Part shown: positions 29,189-38,426 of the stretch, in pieces | Position numbering within the stretch: position 1 is the first letter of the stretch | Layout of the letters: each line of letters opens with the position of its first letter | Source of the DNA: DATKBT01 sp035546295 | Lineage (GTDB): Bacteria; Acidobacteriota; Thermoanaerobaculia; Multivoradales; Multivoraceae | Reading direction: 5' to 3' | Length of the DNA stretch: 64,000 nt | Assembly: GCA_035546295.1 (NCBI GenBank) | Contig: DATKBT010000013.1 | Coordinates: 1-64,000, forward strand | Position numbers and translations under genes: made by a program | The notes under the pieces: generated by a model | Database searches by the model: none | Told to the model about the DNA's origin: nothing | The model's input: the letters and a program-made list of their open reading frames with translations, nothing else

Positions 29189-31042
29189 TCAGAACGCGAA
29201 CAGGATCTGGGCGCGCCCACCGAAGAGGCTGGTCCCCTCGAGCGCTCCGTACGCCGACCCGGGGCGGAACCACGAGCCGAACAGGCGGAAGCGCGCGCGC
29301 TCCCATTCGTGGAACCCGACCACCACGTCGACCCCCTCCCCGAGGTCCTCGTCGACGCCGTTTGGCCGTGTGCGCAGCCGCGATCGGCGCAGCGACGTGG
29401 CCGGCGTCACCTGCCGATAGGTGTGGGCGAGGAGCTCGACCGAGGACGACCCGAGGAAGGGGAAGCCCAGAGCCAGCGTGCCGATCTCCAGGTTCGAGAG
29501 CTCCGGATCGAGCAGCTCCCCGTAGTAGCGGAAGCTGTGCACGCCGCGGAACCTGCCGGCATTGCTCTGCAGCCCGGTCTGCCGGAAGGACGAGTCGACG
29601 CCGTCGAGTGGATCGTCGTCGCCCGAGCCCACGGCGTAACCGAGCGTGATCGAAGGCCCCAGAGCCCAAGGCGGGGACAGCGTGACGCCGAGGTCGACGG
29701 CCCAGCCGTCGATGCGCTGGCTCTGCCGCCGGCTGACCCGCACCAGGTCCTCGTCGTCCGAGAAATCAGCGAGCTCTTCCGGGCCTACCTCGTCGGGGTC
29801 GATGTCGTCGGGGTCGAGATCGTCGTAGTCGAACACGTCCTCCCGGCCACGCACCAGGCCCAGGTCCGCCCAGTACTCGAAGCCGAGCCGATTGCGGTCC
29901 CGGCGGCGCCCCTTCCAGCGCAGCCCCAACCAATCGAGATCGGCGTCGCTCTCGTCCTCGCGATTCTCGATCAGGATCGCGCCGACCGGAGGACGGTCGG
30001 AACGATCCCGCTGGGCGAGCGCGAACAGCTCCAGCCGGTGGCGCTTTCGGAAGCGCCAGGACGCCGAGCCGATCGCCCGCAGCAGGTCCTCGTCCTCGGC
30101 GTCGATCGGCTCGCGCTCGAGGTCGATGGCGCTGAGGTTCGCGGCGACCGCGACCTCCGCCTCGAAACGCTTTCGCTCGTAGCGAGCACGTAAGGCATCG
30201 AGCTTTCCGCTCCACCACCAGCGCCGATCGTCGCGCATCGACTGGCGGCCGAGCTGCAGGCTCCAGTGGCTGCTGCCGATGTCCGCCCAGTGCAGCCAGA
30301 TCTCTCCGCTCTCGAGCGAGAGCTCCGGATCCGCCTTGCCGTCGCGTGATCCCAGCTCGGCCTGGTACTCGACCTTGGACTCGACGAACAGCGAAACTTT
30401 GGGGCTAGCCTGGTAGTACAGCTCGAGCTGCAGCTTCTGGTTCTGGCGGGACCGGCGGTCGTCACGATCATCGTGCGGGCGCAGGTCGGCATCGAAGCGT
30501 GCGATCACGTCGTGGCCGCCACTGAAGATCAGCGGCCGGCCCCACAACCGCCACGCGATGGCGGAGTCGGGGCGCTCCTCGTCGTCGAGCTCGGCGAGGC
30601 GGCGGCGGTTCACATCCACCTGCGCCGGGATCTCCTCGGGGTGCAGGCGGACGAGCGCACGATCGCCCCGTTTCGGGTCGTGATCTCCGGCGTTGTCTTC
30701 CACCGGCGTGGCACGCGCCGGCGGCAGCGGCAACGAGGCGCCGCGTCCGACCAGCTGCCAGCCCGGCGGCAAGGCCGGCTGTCCCCGCATGCGTTCGGTG
30801 TAGAGGCGGCTGGCCTCGAGGTCCACGGCGTCGGCCGGCAGAGACACCAACGTCCCACGCACCTGCTGGTAGACCACGCGCGAGCCCTCGACCCGCCACG
30901 GGCCGTCGGTCTCGAGGAGGTCGCGCTCCACGGTCACCAGCCAGTCGGCGGCGAGGGGATGACCCGCGGCGAAGAGCGGCGCCACCGCCAAGAAAGCGAC
31001 TTGGAGGGGACGACAGACCTTCCGTGAGAGAGACGAAGCCAT
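29189..31042 (-). CDS. AlgE-type alginate-export-family outer-membrane beta-barrel protein
   Basis: This 617-aa exported protein has a signal peptide (MASSLSRKVCRPLQVAFLAV...PLAAD). An N-terminal periplasmic part of ~170 residues is followed by a long series of amphipathic beta strands typical of alginate-export barrels: KLQLELYYQ, VSLFVESKVEYQ, EIWLHWADI..HWSLQLGRQSM, YWADLGLVRG, and GWAVDLGVTLS. It ends with the outer-membrane signature FGGRAQILFAF, with a terminal Phe. An acidic loop (YDDLDPDDIDPDEVGPEELA) lies near residue 410. It would be the outer-membrane pore for the product of this operon. ATG 31042 fits the signal peptide; an upstream ATG at 31123 lies in the putative promoter. Confidence 0.85.
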   Translation of the reverse strand: MASSLSRKVCRPLQVAFLAVAPLFAAGHPLAADWLVTVERDLLETDGPWRVEGSRVVYQQVRGTLVSLPADAVDLEASRLYTERMRGQPALPPGWQLVGRGASLPLPPARATPVEDNAGDHDPKRGDRALVRLHPEEIPAQVDVNRRRLAELDDEERPDSAIAWRLWGRPLIFSGGHDVIARFDADLRPHDDRDDRRSRQNQKLQLELYYQASPKVSLFVESKVEYQAELGSRDGKADPELSLESGEIWLHWADIGSSHWSLQLGRQSMRDDRRWWWSGKLDALRARYERKRFEAEVAVAANLSAIDLEREPIDAEDEDLLRAIGSASWRFRKRHRLELFALAQRDRSDRPPVGAILIENREDESDADLDWLGLRWKGRRRDRNRLGFEYWADLGLVRGREDVFDYDDLDPDDIDPDEVGPEELADFSDDEDLVRVSRRQSQRIDGWAVDLGVTLSPPWALGPSITLGYAVGSGDDDPLDGVDSSFRQTGLQSNAGRFRGVHSFRYYGELLDPELSNLEIGTLALGFPFLGSSSVELLAHTYRQVTPATSLRRSRLRTRPNGVDEDLGEGVDVVVGFHEWERARFRLFGSWFRPGSAYGALEGTSLFGGRAQILFAF

Positions 31043-31530
31043 CGGTCCGAAGGGCCAGACAATTTGAAGCGCCGGGCTTTCTCGTAAAGCCAAGGTTTCT
31101 GCATGAAGTGTTGTCAGACGCATATTCGCATCTCTCGATGCACCGGTCAATACCGCCCTGCTCCGCTGCTCTGGTTGGCGAGACTCGCGCGCCTCGCCCG
31201 CCGAATTGCGCTGGCTGGTCGTGGGGAAGCGGAGAGCAGCTTCCTCGCGAGGGCCCCGAGAAGGGCAACGCGCAGCGCCGCCGGCGACGGCGAGAGCCCC
31301 GCTTCGCTTCCCATCCGCGAGAACGGGCGCCTCGGACCGACGAACGTCCAAGTAGGCGACCAGCGGCCGCCTCACCCGCGCGACCCGCCGAAACAACCCA
31401 TTCCACACCCCCGTCCCACCAGTCGGAGCCAACGAGCAAGCGACGGGCGACCCGTCCGCGGCGATGCCGCCGACCTGCCCACGTCACGGTCGCCGCAGCC
31501 CCGATTCGCCGATATCCGAAGGAGCGCCCG
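31043..31530. other. Divergent regulatory region between glycan operon and BNR protein gene
   Basis: These 488 bp separate two divergently transcribed genes, and no coding sequence is supported in them. On the - strand, TTGACC (complement of 31145-31150) and GAATAT (complement of 31122-31127) are 17 nt apart and could form the -35/-10 of the glycan operon, giving a leader of about 70 nt. On the + strand, AAGGAG six nt before ATG 31531 is the ribosome site of the BNR gene. Confidence 0.45.
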
Positions 31531-34500
31531 ATGAAAGCACCAGAACTCTCCGCCAGGCGCCGATGGCGCCATCCCCAGCTCGCGATCCAGGTCGCCGCCC
31601 TGCTGCTCGGGCTGCTGCTCGCGGTCGCTAGCGCGACTCTGCTCGCGGCGCCGTCGCTGGCTCAGGGGAGCGCCCTCGAGTACACGCCGAGCTCCGCGAA
31701 CCAGCTGGTCGATCCGGCGCGTCTCGCCGGCTTCGACTTCGAGTCGCTGAACTTCTCGCGCGGCGGTCGGGTCACCGCCGTGACCGGGGTCATCGGCCAG
31801 CCCCTCGTCTACTACTTCGGCTCCACCGGTGGCGGCGTGTGGAAGACGACCGACGCCGGCAACACCTGGGACAACGTCACCGACGGCTACTTCGGAGTCG
31901 GTTCGGTGGGCGCGATCACGGTCGCGGCCTCCGATCCCAACGTCATCTACGTGGGCACCGGCTCGGCCTGCCCGCGCGGCAACATCTCGAACGGCGACGG
32001 TATGTACCGCTCGACCGACGCCGGGCGCACCTGGAAGCACATCGGTCTCGAGGCCGCGGGCCAGGTCGGCCGCGTCCGCGTGCACCCCAGCGATCACGAC
32101 CTGGTCTACGTCGCAGCGCTCGGCAACATCTTCGGCCCCAACGAGGAGCGCGGCGTCTATCGCTCGAAGGACGGCGGCACGAGCTGGGAGAAGGTGCTGT
32201 TCGTCTCCGACGGCACCGGCTTCGTCGATCTGTCGATGGACCCGACGAACCCGCGGATCCTCTACGCCGCGGCCTGGCGCGCCGAGCGCAAGCCCTGGAC
32301 CAACATCTCGGGCAGCGAGGACGGCGGGATCTGGAAGACGACGGACGGCGGCGACACCTGGACCAAGCTCGCCGGCGGCCTGCCCGAGGGCCTGGTCGGG
32401 CGCATCGGCGTCGCCGTCTCCCCCGCCAACCCCGACCGCGTGTGGGCGCTGATCGAGGCCGAGGGCGAGAAGGGGGGCGTCTACCGCTCCGACGACGGCG
32501 GCGAGAGCTGGCGGCGGACCAACGGCGACGCCAACATCCGGCAGCGCCCCTGGTACTACACCCACATCTACGCCGACCCGCACGACGCCAACACCGTCTA
32601 TGCCCTGAACGTCGGCCTGTTTCGCTCGGTCGACGGCGGCAGCACCTTCGCCGAGCAGATCCGCGTTCCGCACGGCGACAACCACGACCTGTGGATCAAT
32701 CCCCTCGATCCGCGCAACCTGATCAACGGCAACGACGGCGGCGCCAACGTCAGCTTCGACGGAGGCGAGTCCTGGTCCTGGCAGATGAACCAGCCGACCG
32801 CCGAGATCTACCGCATGGAGGTCGACGACCAGTGGCCGTACCGGGTCTACGGCTCGCAGCAGGACAACAGCACGATCTCGATCCCCAGCCACGGCTTCGT
32901 CTCGTGGAACCGCCAGCCCCCGGATTGGTACCCGGTCGGCGGCTGCGAGAGCGGCCACATCGCGGTCGACCCGCGCAACCCGAACGTCGTCTACGCGGGC
33001 TGCTACGGCGGCAGCATCTCGCGCATCGACCGGGAGACCGGTGTCGCCCGCGAGATCATCGCCTACCCGCAGCTCCAGCTCGGCCAGGCGGCGCGCAATC
33101 TCAAGTACCGCTTCCAGTGGAACGCGCCGATCCGTCTGTCGCCGCACGATCCCAGCATCCTCTACCATACGTCGCAGTTCGTGCACCGCTCGCTCGACGA
33201 AGGCCAGCGCTGGAACGTCATCTCTCCCGACCTGACCACCGACAACGAGGAGCAGCAGGACTATGCGGGCGGGCCGATCTCGCGCGACTCGACCGGCGTC
33301 GAGGTCTACAACACGATCTTCGCCTTCGAGGAGTCGCCGCACCGCAAGGGCGAGCTGTGGGCGGGCTCCGACGACGGCCGCATCCACGTCACACGCGACG
33401 ACGGCGGCACCTGGACCGAGGTCACTCCACAGGGCTTCCCCGCCGGCGCCACGGTCAACGTGATCTCGCACTCGGCGCACGACCCCGACCGCATGTTCGT
33501 CGCCGCCTACCGCTACCGCGTGAACGACTTCGCGCCCTACGTCTACCGCACCGTGGACGGCGGGCGCTCGTGGACGCTCTTGACCGACGGCACCAACGGC
33601 ATCCCGCCCACGCACTTCACGAGGTCGGTGGTCGAGGACCCGGTGCGCAAGGGGCTCATCTTCGCCGGCACCGAGTACGGGCTCTACGTGTCGTTCGACG
33701 ACGGCGCGCACTGGCAGCGCTTCGGCGACGACGAGAAGCTCGGCGACGACCTGCCGGTCAGCCCGGTCACCGACATGGCGATCCATCGGGACGACCTGGT
33801 GCTGGCGACCCAGGGCCGCTCGTTCTGGATCCTGCGCGACCTCTCCGCGCTGCGCCAGATCGACCAGGTGGCCGACCGGCCTCTCCACCTGTTCGAGCCG
33901 GCGGTCGCCCATCGCGGCGGCTCGCCCGCCAAGTTCTGGTTCTGGGCGGCCAGCAAGCCGGAGGAGCCGGTGAAGCTCGAGGTGCTCGACGGGGAGGAGG
34001 TGCTCAATTCCTGGGAGTGGAAGCCGAGCGCCGAAGGCGATCGAGACGAGGGCGAAGGGCGCGGCGGTGGCGGCTTCCGCGGCTTCGGCGGCGGACGCTT
34101 CACCGTCGAGGAGGGAGTGAACGCCTTCGACTGGCCGCTGCGGCTCGAGGCGCCCGAGGCCCCCGAGGGGGTCGTCCACTGGGGCGGAACGCCGGGGCTC
34201 GCGGTGCTTCCCGGCGAATACCAGATCCGCCTGAGCTCGGGTGACTGGAGCCAGTCGCAGACCCTGCGGGTCGACCGCTGGCCGCACCTGCCCGCCACCG
34301 ACGAGGAGCTCGCCGAGCAGTACGAGCTCGGCAGGCGCGTCGCCGGGCGGCTCGACGAGATCTTCGACGCGATCGTCGAGATTCGCGATTTGAAGTCCCA
34401 GGCCCAGGGGATCACGGGCCGTATGAAGAAGGCCGGCATCGAGGACGAGGAGCTTCCGAAGATGGCCGAGGAGCTCGGCGAGAAGCTGTCGGCGGTCGAG

Positions 34501-34800
34501 GAGGAGCTGACCCAGGTCAAGAGCAAGTCCGGCCAGGACCCTCTCAACTTCCCGCCCCAGATCGACAACCAGTACGTCGAGCTCTACGCCTACGTGGTCG
34601 CCTCGAACCACCGGCCCCCGGCGGCCGCCCATGAGCGCCTGGCCGATCTCGATCCCGAGCTCGACGAGCTTCTCGGGCAAATGCGCTCGATCGTCGAGAC
34701 CGACGTCGCAGCCTTCAACGCCAAGGCCGACGAGCTCGACATCCCGGCGCTGGCGGTGGGCGGCGACGAAGACGACGAGGAGACGACCGAACAGCCCTGA
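31531..34800 (+). CDS. Secreted BNR/Asp-box beta-propeller protein (VPS10/sialidase-like fold)
   Basis: This 1089-aa protein starts at ATG 31531 with AAGGAG upstream. A signal peptide covers residues ~1-45 (AIQVAALLLGLLLAVASATLLA). At least seven Asp-box motifs of type S/T-x-D-x-G-x-T-W follow, such as KTTDAGNTW, RSTDAGRTW, RSKDGGTSW, KTTDGGDTW and RSDDGGESW, which form beta-propeller blades like those of VPS10 or glycosyl hydrolase-like proteins. A Gly-rich stretch (GRGGGGFRGFGGGRF) near residue 850 precedes a beta domain and a C-terminal helical region (~930-1060). These proteins are common in Acidobacteriota and Bacteroidota; the function (peptide or glycan binding, or hydrolysis) is not established. 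It is divergent from the glycan operon. Confidence 0.85.
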   Translation: MKAPELSARRRWRHPQLAIQVAALLLGLLLAVASATLLAAPSLAQGSALEYTPSSANQLVDPARLAGFDFESLNFSRGGRVTAVTGVIGQPLVYYFGSTGGGVWKTTDAGNTWDNVTDGYFGVGSVGAITVAASDPNVIYVGTGSACPRGNISNGDGMYRSTDAGRTWKHIGLEAAGQVGRVRVHPSDHDLVYVAALGNIFGPNEERGVYRSKDGGTSWEKVLFVSDGTGFVDLSMDPTNPRILYAAAWRAERKPWTNISGSEDGGIWKTTDGGDTWTKLAGGLPEGLVGRIGVAVSPANPDRVWALIEAEGEKGGVYRSDDGGESWRRTNGDANIRQRPWYYTHIYADPHDANTVYALNVGLFRSVDGGSTFAEQIRVPHGDNHDLWINPLDPRNLINGNDGGANVSFDGGESWSWQMNQPTAEIYRMEVDDQWPYRVYGSQQDNSTISIPSHGFVSWNRQPPDWYPVGGCESGHIAVDPRNPNVVYAGCYGGSISRIDRETGVAREIIAYPQLQLGQAARNLKYRFQWNAPIRLSPHDPSILYHTSQFVHRSLDEGQRWNVISPDLTTDNEEQQDYAGGPISRDSTGVEVYNTIFAFEESPHRKGELWAGSDDGRIHVTRDDGGTWTEVTPQGFPAGATVNVISHSAHDPDRMFVAAYRYRVNDFAPYVYRTVDGGRSWTLLTDGTNGIPPTHFTRSVVEDPVRKGLIFAGTEYGLYVSFDDGAHWQRFGDDEKLGDDLPVSPVTDMAIHRDDLVLATQGRSFWILRDLSALRQIDQVADRPLHLFEPAVAHRGGSPAKFWFWAASKPEEPVKLEVLDGEEVLNSWEWKPSAEGDRDEGEGRGGGGFRGFGGGRFTVEEGVNAFDWPLRLEAPEAPEGVVHWGGTPGLAVLPGEYQIRLSSGDWSQSQTLRVDRWPHLPATDEELAEQYELGRRVAGRLDEIFDAIVEIRDLKSQAQGITGRMKKAGIEDEELPKMAEELGEKLSAVEEELTQVKSKSGQDPLNFPPQIDNQYVELYAYVVASNHRPPAAAHERLADLDPELDELLGQMRSIVETDVAAFNAKADELDIPALAVGGDEDDEETTEQP

Positions 34801-34930
34801 CCAGGAGGGTGCTCGACGGTCGTCGGCTGGTCGGCGCACCGGCTTCTCCGAACCGGGGCGGACGGATCCAGACGCATCCGCGCCTCCGTCGCCCGACTAC
34901 TGAAGGTCTTCCCCGCGACACCCTTCTTTC

Positions 34931-34978
34931 GTAGCGGCCGACCCCCTGGTCGGCCGATCTCCGACCCCCTGGTCGGCC
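34931..34978. repeat. 27-bp palindromic repeat, copy 2, with adjacent partial copy
   Basis: GGCCGACC-CCCT-GGTCGGCC (34936-34955) is a perfect stem-loop, and 34931-34957 equals the reverse complement of 2978-3004. A second shorter unit, CGACCCCCTGGTCGGCC, follows at 34962-34978. It lies between the convergent BNR and M20 genes, so it may serve as a terminator. Nothing else is seen in the 327-bp gap 34801-35127. Confidence 0.7.
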
Positions 34979-35127
34979 AACCTCCATGGCCTCACCTGAG
35001 CGCCGCGGTGGCTCGGGCCGACGCGAGCGAAACGGCGTCCTCCTCGACGCACGAAACGGTCGCAGGACCCGGACCGTCGAGGAAGTCCTCGAGTGTCGGC
35101 GGCGACGACCGGATCTGCGCACGACGC

Positions 35128-36381
35128 TCAGCCCGTCGCCAGCTCGCGCTCCACTAGGCGCGCCCAGTAGCTCGCTCCGATCGGCAGGATCTCGTCGTTG
35201 AAGTCGTAGCGCGGCGTGTGGAGCGCTGCGCTCGAACCGTTGCCGATGCCGATGAACGCCCCGGGGCGCTCTCGGAGCATGAACGAGAAATCCTCCGAGC
35301 CCATGATCGGCCGCATCTCGGTGTCGATCCGCCTTCCGACCTCGGCGGCGGCCGCCGCCGCGCGCTCGACTTCGGCCTCGGTGTTGACCGTGGCCGGGTA
35401 GTTGCGCTGGTAGTTGAGCTCGAAGAGTGCGCCGTGAGCTTCGCAGATCGCCTCGCCGATGTCGCGGATCCGTCGCTCGACGAGCTGCTGGACCTCGTCG
35501 CGGAAGGTGCGCACGCAGCCGGTCATCTCGACCCGCGCCGGCATCACGTTGAATGCGTCGCCGCCATGGATGGTGGTCACCGAGATCACTGCGTTGTCGA
35601 GCGGATCGACGTTGCGCGCCACGATCGCCTGGAGCGCCTGGACGAGCTGGGTGGCGACCAGCACGCCGTCGGTCCCGAGGTGCGGCATCGCGGCGTGCCC
35701 GCCGCTACACTCGACGCTGAGCTCGATCAGGTCGGCCGCCGCCAGCATCGGCCCCGCGCACAGGCCGAAGTCGCCGACCGGCATGCCCGGGAAGTTGTGC
35801 ATGCCGTAGACCTGGTGGGCGGGGAAGCGCTCGAAGAGTCCCTCCTTCACCATCACCTGACCGCCGCCCCCATCCTCCTCGGCGGGCTGGAACACGAAAT
35901 AGACGGTGCCGTCGAACGCGCGCGTCTCGGCGAGGTAGCGCGCGGCGCCGAGCAGCATCGTGGTATGGCCGTCGTGTCCGCAGGCATGCATCACGCCGGC
36001 GTTGGTCGAGCGGTGCTCGAACTCGTTGGCCTCCCGGATCGGCAGCGCATCCATGTCGGCACGCAACGCGATCGCGCGATCGGACTCGCCGGCGCGCAGC
36101 ACGCCGACGACTCCGGTCCTGGCGATGCCGCGGTGCACCTCGAGGCCGAAGGATTCGAGCTTCTGCGCAACGACGTCGGACGTCCGCGTCTCGTGGAAGG
36201 CCAGCTCGGGATGCCGATGGAGGTCGCGGCGCCACTCCGCCAGCTCCGGAGCGAGCTGGCGGATCCGGTCGACCGGACTTCCGGCGGCCGCTGCGGCGTC
36301 CCCCTCGGAAGCCTCGGCAACGGCTCCAGCGCCCGCAACCCCTGATCGTTCGTCGATCGCGCTCTCCGCTCTGCTGACCAT
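35128..36381 (-). CDS. M20-family amidohydrolase (hippurate hydrolase/carboxypeptidase type)
   Basis: This 417-aa cytoplasmic metal-dependent amidohydrolase cleaves N-acyl amino acids or related amides. Visible motifs are WRRDLHRHPELAFHE, ALRADMDALPI, the metal-binding MHACGHDGHT, FQPAEEDGGGG with the catalytic Glu pair, MHNFPGMPVG, the dimerisation-domain SGGHAAMPHLG, and GSEDFSFML near the C-terminus. A 40-residue Ala/Glu-rich N-terminal extension precedes the family start. ATG 36381 has GGGGAGG upstream. It is encoded 172 nt after a sodium:solute symporter on the same strand, suggesting uptake followed by hydrolysis. Confidence 0.9.
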   Translation of the reverse strand: MVSRAESAIDERSGVAGAGAVAEASEGDAAAAAGSPVDRIRQLAPELAEWRRDLHRHPELAFHETRTSDVVAQKLESFGLEVHRGIARTGVVGVLRAGESDRAIALRADMDALPIREANEFEHRSTNAGVMHACGHDGHTTMLLGAARYLAETRAFDGTVYFVFQPAEEDGGGGQVMVKEGLFERFPAHQVYGMHNFPGMPVGDFGLCAGPMLAAADLIELSVECSGGHAAMPHLGTDGVLVATQLVQALQAIVARNVDPLDNAVISVTTIHGGDAFNVMPARVEMTGCVRTFRDEVQQLVERRIRDIGEAICEAHGALFELNYQRNYPATVNTEAEVERAAAAAAEVGRRIDTEMRPIMGSEDFSFMLRERPGAFIGIGNGSSAALHTPRYDFNDEILPIGASYWARLVERELATG

Positions 36382-36553
36382 GGCGTCCTCCCCTCGGGAT
36401 CTGGCGGGCCGACCCGCGGCCCGTGCCCGATCGGGTGCCGACGGTGGTCGTCCCGACTCGAGCCCTCCCTGATCGTATCTCCGAGGCCCCGGATCCAGCG
36501 TCGGGAACGTCGACCCGCCTCGAAAAGAGCGACCGACCCGCGTGAAGGAACGA

Positions 36554-38023
36554 TCAGGCGTCGAGGAACGAGTCGACCAGGTCGTCGGGATCCGGGCGGG
36601 TCGCCAGGCTCACGCCGATCAGGAGCGGCACGTTGACCAGCAAGCCGTAGATCCCCTCGTGCAGGCCCGGGAACGGCTTGAGCTCGGGCCGCACCAGGAA
36701 CAGCACGTTGACCGCCAACCCCAACGTCAGCCCGGCGATGGCGCCGGCGCCGGTCGCCCGCCGCCAGTAGAGGGCGGCGAGCACCGGCGGCATGATCTGG
36801 GCGACCCCGCCGTAGGCGGCGAGCAGGAGCGCCACCAGCGAAACCTCGGACCGGACCGCGAAGAAGAAGGCGACCAGCGAGAGCGCCACCACCAGCACGC
36901 GGATCCACAGCCGCTCCGAGCGATCGTCGAGGCGCCCGGGCAGCAGCGCCGCCATCCCGTCGCGCACGCCGATCGAAGCCGCAGAATGGAGGATGGAGTC
37001 GCCCGACGACATCGAGGCGGCGAGGGTTCCGGCGCAGACCAGGCCGACCAGGAGCGCGGGCAGCTCGAGGTGGGTGAGCACCCAGGGAACGATCGAGTCG
37101 GCGGGCTCCACGCCCGGATACGCGAGAACCCCGGCAAAGCCGATGAACAGGATCGGCACCAGGAAGATCTGGAAGGTCGGGTAGAGCACGACGGTCAGCC
37201 GCAGCGCGCGGTCGCTCTTGGCGGCGTAGGCCTTCATGAACAGGTGGGGCCACATGGTGAAGCCGATCGCCGAGACCAGGATCGACGAGCTGAAGGCCGC
37301 GAACGACCACGGCGCGCCGTCGGCGCCGAGGCCCGGCGCCTGGAGCAGCTCCGGTCGCTCGGCGAGGAGTCGTGAGAACATGTCGCCGACCCCGCCGTAG
37401 AGCTTCCACGGCAGGTAGAGACCCAGGAACCAGGCGATCACCATCATGAACACGCCCTGGAGCAGGTTGGTCCAGCCGACCCCGAGCACGCCGCTGCCGA
37501 GGACGTAGACCATCACCACGGCGTAGGTAACGCCGGCGCCGACCGCCATCGAGATCCTCCCCTCGGTGAGGGTCTCGAGGATGATCCCGGCGCCCTGCAT
37601 CTGGATCACCAGGTAGGGGACGAATGCCGCAATGCTGAGCGCCGCCAACAGCACCGAGAGCGGCCGGCTGCGGAAGCGATGCGACAGCAGCTCTGCCTGG
37701 GTCACGAAGCCCATGCGCTCACCGAGGCGTCGCACCTTGGGGCCGATGAAGTAGAACGGCACCATGCCCAGGATCCCGTAGGCGAGGATGTAGAGCGCGG
37801 CGACCCCGCGCGAGTAGGCCCAGCCTGGCCCGCCGAGGAACGCGAACGACGAGAAGATCGAGGCGCCGAGCACGAAGTAGAGGACCACCGTGTTCATCGA
37901 GCGGTCGGCGGCGACGTAGCCCGAGACGCTCTTGCTGACGCGCAGGCCGGGCAGCAGGCCGGCGATCAGCGACACCAGCAGATAGAGCGCGCAGACGACG
38001 ATGGCGACGGTCGAAGATTCCAT
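36554..38023 (-). CDS. Sodium:solute symporter (SSS) family transporter
   Basis: This 489-aa protein has about 12-13 hydrophobic helices. Typical SSS features are the N-terminal GYVAADRSMNTVVLYFVLGASIFSSFAFLGGPGWAYSRG, a YMLGS-like VYVLGSGVLGVGWTNLLQG, SAIGFTMWPHLFMKAYAAKS, and the substrate/ion region AGTLAASMSSGDSILHSAASI. These proteins import organic solutes with Na+. The substrate is unknown, but the adjacent M20 hydrolase suggests an acylated amino acid or small peptide. ATG 38023 was chosen since the first helix follows directly; the frame continues upstream without similarity. A DUF3311 gene lies 148 nt upstream, a pairing common for this transporter type. Confidence 0.9.
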   Translation of the reverse strand: MESSTVAIVVCALYLLVSLIAGLLPGLRVSKSVSGYVAADRSMNTVVLYFVLGASIFSSFAFLGGPGWAYSRGVAALYILAYGILGMVPFYFIGPKVRRLGERMGFVTQAELLSHRFRSRPLSVLLAALSIAAFVPYLVIQMQGAGIILETLTEGRISMAVGAGVTYAVVMVYVLGSGVLGVGWTNLLQGVFMMVIAWFLGLYLPWKLYGGVGDMFSRLLAERPELLQAPGLGADGAPWSFAAFSSSILVSAIGFTMWPHLFMKAYAAKSDRALRLTVVLYPTFQIFLVPILFIGFAGVLAYPGVEPADSIVPWVLTHLELPALLVGLVCAGTLAASMSSGDSILHSAASIGVRDGMAALLPGRLDDRSERLWIRVLVVALSLVAFFFAVRSEVSLVALLLAAYGGVAQIMPPVLAALYWRRATGAGAIAGLTLGLAVNVLFLVRPELKPFPGLHEGIYGLLVNVPLLIGVSLATRPDPDDLVDSFLDA

Positions 38024-38171
38024 CAGAGCCGCCTGGGCCCGACGCCGCCCGCGGGCGCTCTCGTCCCCGCTGCGTCGCCGGCCGCCGCTCGAGCGTCCGA
38101 ACACCGAGGCCGGCTCTGGCACCGGCAGCGCACGGACCGGGTTGCAGGGGGTCCGCCTTCGACCTCGGCCG

Positions 38172-38426
38172 TCACGGCGGCTCCGCTGCTCGGCCGGTCG
38201 TCGAGGCCTCCTGCGACCCTCCGGGCTCGCTCCGGTAGAGCCAGAGCACGAGCCCGAAGATCACGCACAACCAGAGGATCACCCACAGCAGCGACGGCGG
38301 CAGCCCGAGGACCAGCGGTCGGCCCCGCCAGACCGCGGGGATCAGAGGCACGGTCAAGCCCACGATGGCAGCGCCGTAGACGAGCGCGAAGACCAGGCGC
38401 CGGCGCCGCTCGAGTCCCTGCGTCAT
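38172..38426 (-). CDS. DUF3311-like small membrane protein
   Basis: This 84-aa protein has two predicted membrane helices (RLVFALVYGAAIVGLTVPLIP and SLLWVILWLCVIFGLVLWLY) and the central PLVLGLPPSLLW block of DUF3311-type proteins. Such small proteins accompany SSS symporters and may stabilise or assist them. Its ATG overlaps the stop of the DJ-1/PfpI gene by 4 nt, so the two are translationally coupled. Confidence 0.75.
   Translation of the reverse strand: MTQGLERRRRLVFALVYGAAIVGLTVPLIPAVWRGRPLVLGLPPSLLWVILWLCVIFGLVLWLYRSEPGGSQEASTTGRAAEPP

Noticed and set aside
29189..31123. Upstream ATG 31123 as the start of the AlgE-like protein
   Set aside because: It would place 27 non-signal residues before a good signal peptide and overlaps the likely -10 box; ATG 31042 is preferred.
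31372..34839. 1155-aa open frame on the - strand across the BNR gene
   Set aside because: Antisense to a gene with clear signal peptide and Asp-box repeats; composition is that of a shadow frame.
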